A DNA stretch of 64,000 bases from CAZIKB01 sp964539665 (GCA_964539665.1 CAZIKB010000018.1:1-64000), one strand, 5' to 3'. Positions 53,801 to 61,554 are shown, counted from the stretch's first letter. The notes: a model not told the origin generated them from the letters alone. A program made the numbers and translations.

Positions 53801-53877
53801 CTCGTGTTTCCTACCACCCAGACCTCAGGGACTACGGCTTTGGTTTTCGGGTCGTTCGCGTCCAGTCTAAAAATTGA
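50842..53877 (+). CDS. NACHT-type NTPase fused to FGE-sulfatase/C-type-lectin-fold domain
   Basis: The 1011-residue protein has four parts. A signal-peptide-like helix (about 8-26, ending QVFA) comes first. A second membrane helix (about 80-98) is followed by a charged coiled coil (about 102-170). A NACHT-type STAND NTPase carries Walker A GDPGSGKTT at 242-250, Walker B LLDGLDEI at 326-333 and a sensor TSRWTGY. The C-terminal formylglycine-generating-enzyme-like domain (about 742-1011) contains NVWEWMENW and ALRGGSW. The longer TTG start at 50797 is rejected because ATG at 50842 directly precedes the signal helix. NACHT fusions often act in signalling or phage defence. A role here is inference. 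Confidence 0.85.
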   Translation: MTRFRLVSNSLVFLISVFILIASQVFARQVSQLQDSITTQQDSSQVTTLKDSTFQNKAQKDSSKNQSPNKSKEIEFKDMITLGAFLVALAGLFFGIYRHRKSIETAKKIEQAKQEVQEEYEKKLMDLRLEGAKKFEIAKMQAKDEHEEQKQFRHAQTAEEQYTEALKEELGSIRLLGSPDIENVPVNLLDAFVSLDISESWRSEKRFQSCEMSAQPLEDRHSSPEEVLQRAFKYFRLLLIIGDPGSGKTTLMKYYAMSCLRNHDYNKFGFDEPILPIYFPLRELEPKDGKPASLPKNLAKWAKDHVLNVSEEDFFNWLHNRKTLILLDGLDEISNLKQRRRVCEWIDHTCAGLKQARFVVTSRWTGYRKSDGVELEFDHLRADVRDFSPQQQQDFLTKWFRAVYQRKYDGKDEPQNEWIERQIKLADERVKKVIDFLQDEKNKGLRQLAAVPMLLQIMAILWQERDVLPDSRSELYNASLNYLLDFRDKRRNLSRVLPAEKARRVLSPTALWMQDTLQKDEAPKNEVHSEMQPILDTMENQPKAETFCQNLIDRAGLLADYGDKDYIFRHKSFREYLAGIQLMKESKREEWLQKLIRHFGEDWWEEPLRFFMCEADDAVFDKFIQLFFQSDKSRDLDQKEQNLLQTLVREAPQKKVTALGQKLMAEDANDNQKRYILECLKNIEMPAAKKQVKIFLDKKHGNDATLSYAKEVVQPKPVQKEKLVDIFAEDTKSFQNDVEDGATYIIIPAGEFTFSVTEGKEPVPKIALAKYPVTNKRYRRFLAYLSGKSSEFQRILPLTVFTEKLLEFADTIKDVISYLGWDAKSWPQRLRSQEDENKRFNDEDQPVVSITWFAARVYCFWLSCLEQVQVADKNLQDLEKIAIMYRLPNELEWEWAAAGREPDGSLREYPWPKEKGEPNEKLANYNRNVGATTPVGRYTEGATPEGLVDLAGNVWEWMENWYDDREDARALRGGSWLNGSDYLRCDSRVSYHPDLRDYGFGFRVVRVQSKN
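53770..53841 (+). other. Candidate DGR variable region at the 3' end of the NACHT-FGE gene
   Basis: From the codon after GGSW to the codon before GFRVV, about 17 codons end in C or T and could each derive from AAC or AAT by changes at the first two bases only: CTC, AAC, GGC, GAC, TAT, GAT, TCT, GTT, TCC, TAC, CAC, GAC, CTC, GAC, TAC, GGC, TTT. Conserved positions between them (CGC, TGC, CGT, CCA, AGG) are spaced as in C-type-lectin-fold targets of diversity-generating retroelements. No template repeat or reverse transcriptase is visible in this window. Confidence 0.4.
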
Positions 53878-54007
53878 ATCTCTGTATCTCTGATCCTCTG
53901 ATCGCGATTTTTAGCATCTAAAAGAATCATGAAATAACATTGTGAAATCTCTTGTTAGCTTTTAAAGTAATTATTTGTTTCAAATTAGAAATAAAGGCGA
54001 GTAAGTC

Positions 54008-54433
54008 GTGCTAAAAAACATACGTAGTACAAAGTATGATAAAAAGTTAGGCAGTATTCGGATATTTGTAGGAATTATATTTTTTTCAACTGGCGTGATG
54101 AAGCTACTTGTTCCCATGCTCTGGAATGCCTGGGCTGGTCAGCTAACCCAGGCAAAACTTCCTTTGTATGCATTCAATTTGTGGTTTGTACCATTTGCTG
54201 AAATAATTACAGGAATAATGCTTGCAATCGGATTTTTCTCTCGTGTCGCAAGCCTGGTTGTAATGATTATGATGAGTGTTGCAGCCTATGCGCATTTAGT
54301 GGTAACTGATCCGGCTCTCTTCCCTTTGCAGCCAAAAGAGCCGATTATACCGATAGTTGTAATAGTTATGGGAGTTTATATATTAATACGAGGTAGTGGA
54401 GCGTGGAGCTTCGATCTAAACTCTGTAAAATAA
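54008..54433 (+). CDS. DoxX-family membrane protein
   Basis: The 141-residue protein has four hydrophobic helices and the DoxX-type opening GIIFFSTGVMKLLVP, then PFAEIITGIMLAIGFFSRVASLVV. Members are small inner-membrane proteins linked to thiosulfate:quinone oxidoreductase or to membrane-associated oxidoreductase complexes, but most have no assigned function. The start is a GTG preceded by AAAGGCGAG. It is followed 111 bases later by a second DoxX gene. Confidence 0.8.
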   Translation: MLKNIRSTKYDKKLGSIRIFVGIIFFSTGVMKLLVPMLWNAWAGQLTQAKLPLYAFNLWFVPFAEIITGIMLAIGFFSRVASLVVMIMMSVAAYAHLVVTDPALFPLQPKEPIIPIVVIVMGVYILIRGSGAWSFDLNSVK

Positions 54434-54544
54434 ATTGTGAAATTAAGTTTGATAAAAGTTTGAACAGTTTTATATGACCTGTTATCATGGATTAAAAGAT
54501 TTATACTTTAATTAACTCATTTATTAACAAAAACGGAGGGTAAA

Positions 54545-54958
54545 ATGCAACAACTCAACAAATTCTCTGGATTTGCTCACTGGCTGCCGAGATTGTCATT
54601 GGCAGCTATTTTTTTGTATCATGGTTTTAGTAAATTTCCAATGGCACAGGGCCTGGCTCAAATGATGGGTATGCCGGTAGTTATGGTGTATCTATTAGCT
54701 CTCATGGAAGTCGCAGGCGGTTTGCTAATACTCTTGGGTGGATTCGGCCCAGACTGGGCCACAAGAATAGCTGGATTAATCTTCTCGGTCGTTATGCTTG
54801 GCGCAATATTTATGGTCCATCTTGCTAATGGTTGGAACTCCATTAATATGGGCGGTGGAAATGAAGGCAAAGGAATGGAGTTCCAGGTGCTAATCCTGGC
54901 CGTCTCTTTAGTTTTTGCAATTAAAGGTAAGGGCGTCAACCGAGCCGTAGAAGCTTAA
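54545..54958 (+). CDS. DoxX-family membrane protein
   Basis: The 137-residue protein has four predicted helices and the canonical DoxX phrases LPRLSLAAIFLYHGFSKF near the N-terminus and LALMEVAGGLLILLGGFG in the middle. A strong Shine-Dalgarno (GGAGGG) lies 5 bases before the ATG, better than almost any other in this window, suggesting substantial expression. It is a distant paralogue of the preceding gene. Function is unknown beyond a presumed link to membrane redox or stress. Confidence 0.85.
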   Translation: MQQLNKFSGFAHWLPRLSLAAIFLYHGFSKFPMAQGLAQMMGMPVVMVYLLALMEVAGGLLILLGGFGPDWATRIAGLIFSVVMLGAIFMVHLANGWNSINMGGGNEGKGMEFQVLILAVSLVFAIKGKGVNRAVEA

Positions 54959-54978
54959 GACTTTTTTCTAACGTTAAA

Positions 54979-55002
54979 AACCTGGTCCTCTGGGCCAGGT
55001 TA
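54979..55002. terminator. Hairpin after the DoxX pair
   Basis: AACCTGG pairs with CCAGGTT around a 9-base loop that can extend the stem by GC pairs. On the plus strand no T run follows. Reading leftward, the stem is followed by TTTTTAA, so it would work better for the minus strand. It may be a plus-strand processing or weak termination site. Confidence 0.4.
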
Positions 55003-55037
55003 AAAATAAGAGTTTTACCATAAGTTTGACCAGATAT

Positions 55038-55172
55038 AAATTCGAAATCCGAAGCACGAAACCCGAAAAAATACCGAATGATCAAATTTGTATTGTTTTG
55101 GAAATTTAAAAATACGACTCTGACTCTAATTTGTTTCGGATTTCGTAATTCTATATTCGGATTTAAACAAGT
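55038..55172. repeat. Palindromic CGAAATCCGAA element
   Basis: The left arm (55038 onward) is built from AAATTCGAAATCCGAA and CACGAAACCCGAAA. The right arm (ending near 55172) is built from GTTTCGGATTTCGTAATTC and ATTCGGATTT. They are imperfect reverse complements over about 31 bases. The same steps appear inside the DegT aminotransferase gene near 42570-42636. The long open frame that reaches leftward from the lipase gene runs through this element, which argues that the frame's first 40 codons are not coding. Confidence 0.7.
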
Positions 55173-55272
55173 AAACTTGCCCTTCGGGGGAGAATCAATG
55201 CCTGGCCCCCGGGGTCAGGATTCTTTACTTTACAACCAGAACCGTTTTTATTTTAAGGTGCGGAGGTTGTGC

Positions 55273-56742
55273 TTGGAACAAAAAATTAGATTCTGCACAA
55301 GTGGCTGCCATCAGATTTTTTTCGTGATAATACTTGTGTTATCAGCGTTCAATATTCACTTTGTCGGATGCGCTGGCAACCCACCAAAACCCGATCTCAA
55401 TCAGCTTTACTCCAGGATTGCACGTCACCACAGCGTGGAGCGAAACCCGGTCATACTAATTCCCGGTGTGTTGGGCTCGAAATTAATCGATGCCAATTCG
55501 GGACGTCTTGTTTGGGGAGCATTTGCTGGGGGATATGCCAATCCACAAAAACCAGATGGAGCTCGATTAGTAGCTTTGCCCATGAGAGAAGGAGAATCAC
55601 TTGACTCGCTACAAGACAGCGTTAAGTCCGATGGTGCATTGGCAAGCCTGAAAATGAAGATCCTTGGCCTGCCCATAGAAATTGGAGCGTATGTCCATAT
55701 TCTCGGCGCGTTGGGAATCGGCGGTTACCGTGACGACCAACTGGACTATGGTGACGCAGTCGATTATGGTGAGGAGCACTTTACTTGTTTTCAATTTGAT
55801 TATGACTGGCGGCGGGATAACTCTGAAAACGCCAAGTTACTCCATGACTTCATTCTTGAAAAACGCAGATATGTTCAAGATGAAATTGAGAAGCGCTATG
55901 GGGTCACAAATTACGATGTTAAATTTGATCTTGTTGCACATTCAATGGGCGCACTACTTGCGCGATATTATCTTCGTTATGGAGCAGTTGCCCTTCCCGA
56001 GGAAGATAAACTACCAGAAATCACCTGGGCCGGCAGTGAGTATGTTGACCGTGCTGTGCTGGTTGCGCCGCCCAATGCCGGTTCTGTTGACACCATCGTC
56101 CAACTTGTAAACGGTAGAAAGTTTGGACTGATTTTTCCCAGGTATGAGCCAGCGATTTTGGGAACCATGCCAGCTTTGTACCAATTACTGCCCAGAGAGC
56201 GGCACGCAGTGCTGGTAAATGCCGCAGATACTACAGAAGTTATCGAGAATTATATGGATCCGCAATTCTGGATCGAAATGGGTTGGGGGTTAGCTGATCC
56301 TGACCAGGACAAGTTTATCCAATACTTGCTGCCCGAGGTTGCGAAGGCTTCCGAGCGTAGAAAAATTGCCCTGGACCATCTTTCAAAAAATCTAAAGCGT
56401 GCCAGAAAATTCGCAGAAGCGCTTGACAAACCAGCTTCACCACCAGAGGGACTTAACCTTTATCTGATTGCCGGTGATGCTCTGGCAACTACCGCAGTTG
56501 TTGCAGTTGATAAAAAGACTGGCCAGATTGAAATTATTAAAAAAGTGCATGGAGACGGAACTGTTTTGCGTAGCAGCGCACTGATGGACGAAAGAATTGG
56601 CGCAGAATGGCGGCCTCAACTAGTATCGCCCATTAAGTGGATTCAGGTTATTTTTGTTTTTACGGAGCACCTGGAAATGACGAAGGATCCGGCTTTTACA
56701 GACAACATGCTGTATCTGCTCCTTGAACAGCCGAGAGATTAA
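55273..56742 (+). CDS. LCAT/PDAT-like lipase or acyltransferase, putative lipoprotein
   Basis: The 489-residue protein belongs to the lecithin:cholesterol acyltransferase family of alpha/beta hydrolases. IPGVLGSKL supplies the oxyanion region, DYDWRRDN is the family lid/acid region, and VAHSMGALLARYY carries the nucleophilic serine at about residue 225. The N-terminus has a hydrophobic helix ending FVGC, a fair lipobox, so it may be a lipoprotein. The frame is open from 55078, but that part overlaps a palindromic repeat. I chose TTG at 55273 because GGAGG lies 6 bases before it and it directly precedes the signal helix. ATG at 55198 is an alternative. The substrate lipid is unknown. Confidence 0.75.
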   Translation: MEQKIRFCTSGCHQIFFVIILVLSAFNIHFVGCAGNPPKPDLNQLYSRIARHHSVERNPVILIPGVLGSKLIDANSGRLVWGAFAGGYANPQKPDGARLVALPMREGESLDSLQDSVKSDGALASLKMKILGLPIEIGAYVHILGALGIGGYRDDQLDYGDAVDYGEEHFTCFQFDYDWRRDNSENAKLLHDFILEKRRYVQDEIEKRYGVTNYDVKFDLVAHSMGALLARYYLRYGAVALPEEDKLPEITWAGSEYVDRAVLVAPPNAGSVDTIVQLVNGRKFGLIFPRYEPAILGTMPALYQLLPRERHAVLVNAADTTEVIENYMDPQFWIEMGWGLADPDQDKFIQYLLPEVAKASERRKIALDHLSKNLKRARKFAEALDKPASPPEGLNLYLIAGDALATTAVVAVDKKTGQIEIIKKVHGDGTVLRSSALMDERIGAEWRPQLVSPIKWIQVIFVFTEHLEMTKDPAFTDNMLYLLLEQPRD

Positions 56743-57147
56743 TACCTAACGCACTAAAGTGCAAGTGAGCTAAAGTGAACTAAAGTATGAGGTGACTAAA
56801 GTTCACCACCCTCCTTACCCCTGAGTGCAATGAAAATTTTGTTAATAATACAAAGTTTTGCGAGTAATAGAATAAATATCTATTATTGAAACAAATTAAA
56901 CTTATTATCATTTATGCAGTTAGATAGCGGAATGATGGATGATTGGAATATTGGATTATTTGCCCCTTTCCTCCAATACTCCAGAACTCCATTACTCCAA
57001 TAATCCATTGTTTTTAAATAACTTTAATATACAAAAATCAGTCTTTGTCAACAATATTTATGAAAAATTTAAGCTATTTAATTTGCATAATTCGCATTAT
57101 TTGTAAATTAGAATTGCCCTCTCATTTTGATTAAAAGATAGGTAATA
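56743..57147. repeat. 405-base intergenic region with two repeat families
   Basis: The left part (about 56754-56806) is made of CTAAAGTG and CTAAAGTATGAGGT units related to 35822-35880. The centre (about 56931-57008) has GGAATGATGGATGATTGG facing CCATTACTCCAATAATCC, a partial palindrome rich in TCCAAT steps. Near 57040, CTTTGTCAACAATATTTATG matches sequence at the start of the methyltransferase gene at 36946. No gene is supported. The promoter of the downstream aminotransferase operon is probably in the last 150 bases. Confidence 0.55.
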
Positions 57148-58491
57148 ATGAACATATTAATTGAGGAGCATCTTAGGAACATCTCGATTCCAGCCAACCT
57201 GAGAATTAACGATCAGATTAATGCATTCCGGGCTGAGTGCGCGAAAATGGGTTGTTTCCGGCCCTATCACCATTTTGCTTTCGGAGAGTCTCCTTTTTCG
57301 CCCCCACCGACTGTGGTCGAGGCGCTGGTTTGCAATGCTTCTAAACATTCCTATTTACCCACAGGCGGCATGGTGGCATTACGTAACCGCATCGCCGAAT
57401 ATTATCGCAGCCACTTCGGACTTGATTGCGACGGTTCTCAGGTCGTCGTCGGTCCGGGCAGCAAAGAAATGATCTCAATCACCCTTGTAGTTCTTCAGGG
57501 GACGGTAATCGTTCCGACCCCTTCCTGGGTGAGTTATTTGCCACAGGCTAAAATTCTGAAAAAAGAAGTGATTTCGCTTCGTACTAAGCGTGAGGATGAC
57601 TTTAAGCTTACACCCGAGCTCCTGATGCTCGGTCTTGAGAAGGCTCAGTCTGATCAAAAAATCCTGGTTCTCAACCACCCGAACAATCCAACCGGGATAG
57701 TTTATACCGAAAGTGAGCTACGAGAAATCGCGGATATCTGTCTAAAGTATGGCGTGATGGTGCTCTCGGATGAAATTTACGCACAGACCACTTTTGCGGA
57801 CGAACAATTCACAAGCATGGGAAAGGTTTTTCCCGAGGGCACGATCATTACAGGTGGTCTATCCAAGGATAGGTCCTGCGGGGGCTATCGTTTCGGAGTG
57901 GCTATCTATCCCAAAGAGCCCAAAGAATTGGTTGCAAATGTCCTGAAGGTAGCGGGGTCTACTTATTCCTGCGTGGCGGCGCCAATCCAATATGCAGCGC
58001 TGGAGGCGTACTCAGGTAATGAGCAAGTTGAATCCTATATCCGCGACTGTACCAAAATCCATGCTCTGGCGGGAAAGAAGATGTCCGCACTGCTTGCAGA
58101 AATCCCGGGGGTCAAGACCACTAAGCCTTCAGGAGCTTTCTATCTCTACGTGGATTTCAACGAACAGCGTGAGCAATTCGCAAAGCTTGGCTTCAGGACT
58201 TGTGCTGATTTTTGTGAAAATCTACTGGCACAAGAGCATACCGCTTTGCTGCCTGGTAGCGCTCTACTTCTCTCGGAGAACGACTACTCGGTTCGGTGCT
58301 GCTATGTGGATTATGATGGAGACACGGTCCTCGCGAAATGGCAAGAAAAGCCGCCTGAGACAACCGAAGAAGAGGATACTTTTTTTATAGATAATTTCCC
58401 CCTGATTACCGGCGGAGTCAAGTATATTGCCCGGTATCTTGAAGCAGTTCGTCAGGGAAAGCAACCAGAGCATGGAGGTAAGTTAGTATGA
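57148..58491 (+). CDS. PLP-dependent class I/II aminotransferase
   Basis: The 447-residue fold-type I aminotransferase has YLPTGGMVALRNRIAEYY at the N-terminal domain, NHPNNPTG at 176-183, the PLP-binding D208 in LSDEIY, the Schiff-base lysine K240 in GGLSKD and an arginine in GGYRFG at 248. The C-terminal 40 residues extend beyond the usual end. Its stop overlaps the start of the Fe-S/glutamate synthase fusion (ATGA), so the two are coupled, and amino-group transfer may be linked to glutamate formed by the partner. Aspartate-type aminotransferase is the nearest class. The amino acid substrate is not clear. Confidence 0.85.
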   Translation: MNILIEEHLRNISIPANLRINDQINAFRAECAKMGCFRPYHHFAFGESPFSPPPTVVEALVCNASKHSYLPTGGMVALRNRIAEYYRSHFGLDCDGSQVVVGPGSKEMISITLVVLQGTVIVPTPSWVSYLPQAKILKKEVISLRTKREDDFKLTPELLMLGLEKAQSDQKILVLNHPNNPTGIVYTESELREIADICLKYGVMVLSDEIYAQTTFADEQFTSMGKVFPEGTIITGGLSKDRSCGGYRFGVAIYPKEPKELVANVLKVAGSTYSCVAAPIQYAALEAYSGNEQVESYIRDCTKIHALAGKKMSALLAEIPGVKTTKPSGAFYLYVDFNEQREQFAKLGFRTCADFCENLLAQEHTALLPGSALLLSENDYSVRCCYVDYDGDTVLAKWQEKPPETTEEEDTFFIDNFPLITGGVKYIARYLEAVRQGKQPEHGGKLV

Positions 58492-60740
58492 ACTCAAAAA
58501 AAGATACAAAAAAACCTTTGATTGAATGCGCAAAAGACGGTCCCTATTTAGTAAAAAACCTGGAAGATTATGTGAACATTAAGGGCGAAGTCGTTGCATC
58601 TAAACCAGTGACGGCCTTCTGTCGTTGTGGTAAGTCAGAAACAAAGCCCTATTGTGATGGCATGCACTCCCGAATTGGCTTCACCGACGAAAAGAAAGAA
58701 GAACGTGTAAAAGACCAAAGAGACACTTATGTCGGCCAAAAGATAACCATTCACGATAACCGGGGAATTTGTTCCCATGCCGGATTTTGCACTGACAATC
58801 TTCCTTCGGTGTGGCGTATGAGGAGCGAACCGTGGATCGACCCGGATGGCGCCGAGATCGAAGAAATCATTGCAACCATCAGGAAATGTCCATCTGGTGC
58901 GCTCAGCTATACTATTGATAATGTGGAGCATAGAGATCAAGATCGGGAGCCTAAGTTGAGAATGATTCCTAATGCTCCGTATGCAATTGAGGGAGGAATC
59001 GAATTAAAGGATGTGGCATCGTTAGAAGGTTCTTCAGAGGAACATCGTACGTTATGTCGATGCGGCCAATCCAAGAACAAACCGTTTTGCGATGGTTCCC
59101 ATTGGTACGCAAACTTTCGGGATGATAAAAAATTCCGCGTAGCTGTATTCAGCGAACTGGAAGACCGAAAACCGGTAGCAGCTCAAGTAGAAGGTGTGGA
59201 ACTTGTCGTAAACAAACTCGATGACCAGGTTTCTGTGCTGCATGGAATTTGTAAACACCAGGGGGCGAAGATGGCTGATGGCTTTGTGGAAGGTGAAAAG
59301 CTTGTCTGCGGTTTGCATGGTTGGAGTTATAATTGCCTGTCAGGGCTCAAGATTGACGACAATAAGGTCGGACTTCAGAGGTTTAATGTCTGGGTTGAAA
59401 AAGATGAAGTACTGGTTTCTTTAGATGAAATAAAGGCGTGGAAACAGAAGGAAGAGGATGACGCTAAAAGCAAGGAACCTACAGAAACGATTTCCACTCC
59501 TGATCAGGAGAATCGTGAAGAACCCCACAACGAGTTTATTCGGCACCTGGCAGAGCATGGCCTGAGCAAAATGGGCGCCCACGGCCCGGTAGCGGCGATG
59601 GGCGTGCCTCGATATGAACTGCCAGCCTGGGATGATCTGCAGTTTGTGACTGCCCAACTTCACAAATTTCCCCAACTTGAAGATGTTCCTGTGGGGACAG
59701 AATTGGTCATTGGCCAAAAAGCCAGGAAACCCCTGCGTCTTGAAATTCCAATTTTTGTTTCTGATATGAGTTTTGGCGCGCTATCACTTGAGGCCAAAGT
59801 CGCACTGGCAAAAGGCGCAGAGATGGCTGGTACCGGAATTTGTTCCGGCGAAGGCGGCATGCTGCCCGAAGAACAGGCAGAAAATAATCGCTACTTCTAT
59901 GAGCTGGCTTCTGCCCGGTTTGGTTTTTCTTTTGACCAACTTGACCGAGTTCAGACTTTCCATTTCAAAGGCGGACAGGGCGCTAAAACAGGTACAGGTG
60001 GTCACTTGCCAGGCGAAAAAGTCACTGAGAAAATCGCGAAAGTGCGTGGGCTCAAACCAGGCCAGGACGCGATTTCACCACCTCGTTTTCCTGATTGGGA
60101 AAGGGTTGAGGATTTTAAACGGTTCGCAGATCAGGTTCGTGAAAGAACGGGTGGGATTCCTATTGGATTCAAATTGTCAGCTCAACACATAGAGGCCGAT
60201 ATCGATGCTGCTATAGAAGTTGGTGTCGATTATATTATCCTGGATGGTCGTGGTGGTGGAACTGGGGCAGCTCCTCTACTTTTTCGTAATAACATTTCTG
60301 TGCCCACCATGCCTGCTCTGGCTCGTGCCAGAAAACACCTGGATAACACTGGGAGTAGCCACATTACATTAATCGTAACGGGTGGGTTGAGAACGCCAGC
60401 AGATTTCTCTAAAGCGCTTGCATTAGGGGCTGATGGAATCGCTATCAGCAATTCTGCGATACAGGCCATTGGATGCCTGGGAACACGCGCCTGCCACACC
60501 AACAATTGCCCGGCAGGAATTGCAACTCAGAAGCAACATTTACGAGAACGGCTCATCATTGAGGATGCTGCACATGGATTAAAACGATTTTTAGAGGCGT
60601 CCGTCCATCTCATGTCTACTCTTGCCCGTGCATGTGGTCACACTCCTTTGAATCAGTTTTCAGCACGCGACCTCACAACCTGGAAACGGGATGTGGCTTA
60701 TTTGACGGGAGTGAAGTATGGAGGCGTGGTTTCGTTATGA
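58488..60740 (+). CDS. Multi-Fe-S fusion: CDGSH, Fer4_19-like, CDGSH, Rieske, glutamate synthase FMN domain
   Basis: The 750-residue protein carries four Fe-S modules before a GltB-like catalytic domain. CDGSH 1 has C45, C47, C56, H60. A divergent mono-cluster ferredoxin domain has C95, C101, C134. CDGSH 2 has C190, C192, C201, H205. A Rieske domain has C255-x-H257 and C274-x2-H277. The glutamate synthase FMN barrel runs from about 370 to the end with FKGGQGAKTGTGG, SPPRFPDW and a [3Fe-4S]-type CLGTRACHTNNC. The glutaminase domain of normal GltB is absent. It may reduce 2-oxoglutarate plus ammonia, or a different imine, with electrons from the clusters. Overlap with the aminotransferase gene indicates joint function. 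Confidence 0.85.
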   Translation: MNSKKDTKKPLIECAKDGPYLVKNLEDYVNIKGEVVASKPVTAFCRCGKSETKPYCDGMHSRIGFTDEKKEERVKDQRDTYVGQKITIHDNRGICSHAGFCTDNLPSVWRMRSEPWIDPDGAEIEEIIATIRKCPSGALSYTIDNVEHRDQDREPKLRMIPNAPYAIEGGIELKDVASLEGSSEEHRTLCRCGQSKNKPFCDGSHWYANFRDDKKFRVAVFSELEDRKPVAAQVEGVELVVNKLDDQVSVLHGICKHQGAKMADGFVEGEKLVCGLHGWSYNCLSGLKIDDNKVGLQRFNVWVEKDEVLVSLDEIKAWKQKEEDDAKSKEPTETISTPDQENREEPHNEFIRHLAEHGLSKMGAHGPVAAMGVPRYELPAWDDLQFVTAQLHKFPQLEDVPVGTELVIGQKARKPLRLEIPIFVSDMSFGALSLEAKVALAKGAEMAGTGICSGEGGMLPEEQAENNRYFYELASARFGFSFDQLDRVQTFHFKGGQGAKTGTGGHLPGEKVTEKIAKVRGLKPGQDAISPPRFPDWERVEDFKRFADQVRERTGGIPIGFKLSAQHIEADIDAAIEVGVDYIILDGRGGGTGAAPLLFRNNISVPTMPALARARKHLDNTGSSHITLIVTGGLRTPADFSKALALGADGIAISNSAIQAIGCLGTRACHTNNCPAGIATQKQHLRERLIIEDAAHGLKRFLEASVHLMSTLARACGHTPLNQFSARDLTTWKRDVAYLTGVKYGGVVSL

Positions 60741-60805
60741 AATAATTGTAGTTGGATTTAATTGAGATGTGCTACTCAACCTTTCAAAGGTTCATTGCAG
60801 TTTTG

Positions 60806-60863
60806 GGTGTTCAAGCTTTAGCTTGTTTGTCGTGCTCAGTTCTCAAGCTGAAGCTTGAACACC
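60806..60863. repeat. Long hairpin GGTGTTCAAGCTT
   Basis: GGTGTTCAAGCTTTAGCTTG (60806-60825) and CAAGCTGAAGCTTGAACACC (60844-60863) are reverse complements at 19 of 20 positions with an 18-base loop. There is no T run, so it is not a simple terminator. The form resembles REP-like dispersed palindromes. It lies between the Fe-S fusion gene and the next small gene. Confidence 0.75.
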
Positions 60864-60952
60864 GGATAAACGTTTCTTTCGAATAAAACAACCGCGTGGG
60901 TTGTGATAGCATTTCGGTAAAAAAATCACTCGACTTAGTTGAAAGGAAAATA

Positions 60953-61294
60953 ATGGCTAAAAAATATATTCGTGTAATTCATCGTCCCAGTGGTCTCAAA
61001 CTGGCCGAAGGTCCACTCGGTTGGAACATTACCCCTTTTGAGGGCAATCTCTACATCCGGCGGAAATTCCTGCTGACTGATAAATTCAAACCGAACTTCA
61101 TACCTGGATTATGTCCTTACAAATTTCTCTATGTCTGGCTGGATTTGAAATTAGAGGATGGCGCTAAAGTACGTAACCTTGGTTGGATGTATTGGTTACC
61201 CAACCCGCTTTTCCCGTTTATTTGGTACCGTGTTGGATTGCCGCGAGAGCATCCCGATCTTGTAGTTGAAGAATTCGAAGAATTCCCCAAATAA
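60953..61294 (+). CDS. Small conserved protein of unknown function, possibly DUF427-like
   Basis: The 113-residue soluble protein has no signal peptide or membrane helix. It is rich in tryptophan, phenylalanine and proline, with LCPYKFLYVWLD at about residue 50 and WLPNPLFPFIWYRVG near 80-94. CPYK is reminiscent of the DUF427 phrase CPYKG, but the rest is not a clear match, so I would not name a family. The frame opens at 60896. ATG at 60953 with GAAAGGAAAA just before it is the better start. The gene is monocistronic between two repeats. Confidence 0.65.
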   Translation: MAKKYIRVIHRPSGLKLAEGPLGWNITPFEGNLYIRRKFLLTDKFKPNFIPGLCPYKFLYVWLDLKLEDGAKVRNLGWMYWLPNPLFPFIWYRVGLPREHPDLVVEEFEEFPK

Positions 61295-61330
61295 GTACAT
61301 TGCGAACAGAATGAAGGATGTTTATCTGGT

Positions 61331-61385
61331 TCTTTGGTCAGGTTTCTCGTTGCTGCGCTCCACGCAATGACATGTCGAAGCTGTC
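61331..61385. repeat. Partial GTCATTTCG-type repeat with TTGCTGCGCTCC core
   Basis: The sequence holds GTTTCTCGTTGCTGCGCTCC followed by ACGCAATGACATG. In reverse this gives CATGTCATTGCGTGG, then GGAGCGCAGCAACGAGAAAC, a typical form of the short dispersed GTCATT...GAGAAA repeats also seen at 22050-22150. It is a single arm, so it is probably a decayed copy. Confidence 0.5.
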
Positions 61386-61554
61386 AGGCCTTTTCTTTCA
61401 AATATTAAAATATAAAATTATTTACAATATTTGTTAGTTTCATTCTTGATTATTAAATTAAATATTAATTTATTTAATGGTTGTTAGTGGATAATTGAAT
61501 TAAATTTAAATTTTTTACAGGACGTTCTTTTGAGATACCCAAAGGAGGTATTAG

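Noticed and set aside
53770..54007. A complete diversity-generating retroelement next to the NACHT-FGE gene
   Set aside because: No reverse transcriptase and no second, adenine-rich copy of the variable region was found in the window, so only a possible target is reported.
59773..60192. A 139-codon plus-strand frame inside the glutamate synthase domain
   Set aside because: It is a +1 shadow of a conserved FMN-binding region.
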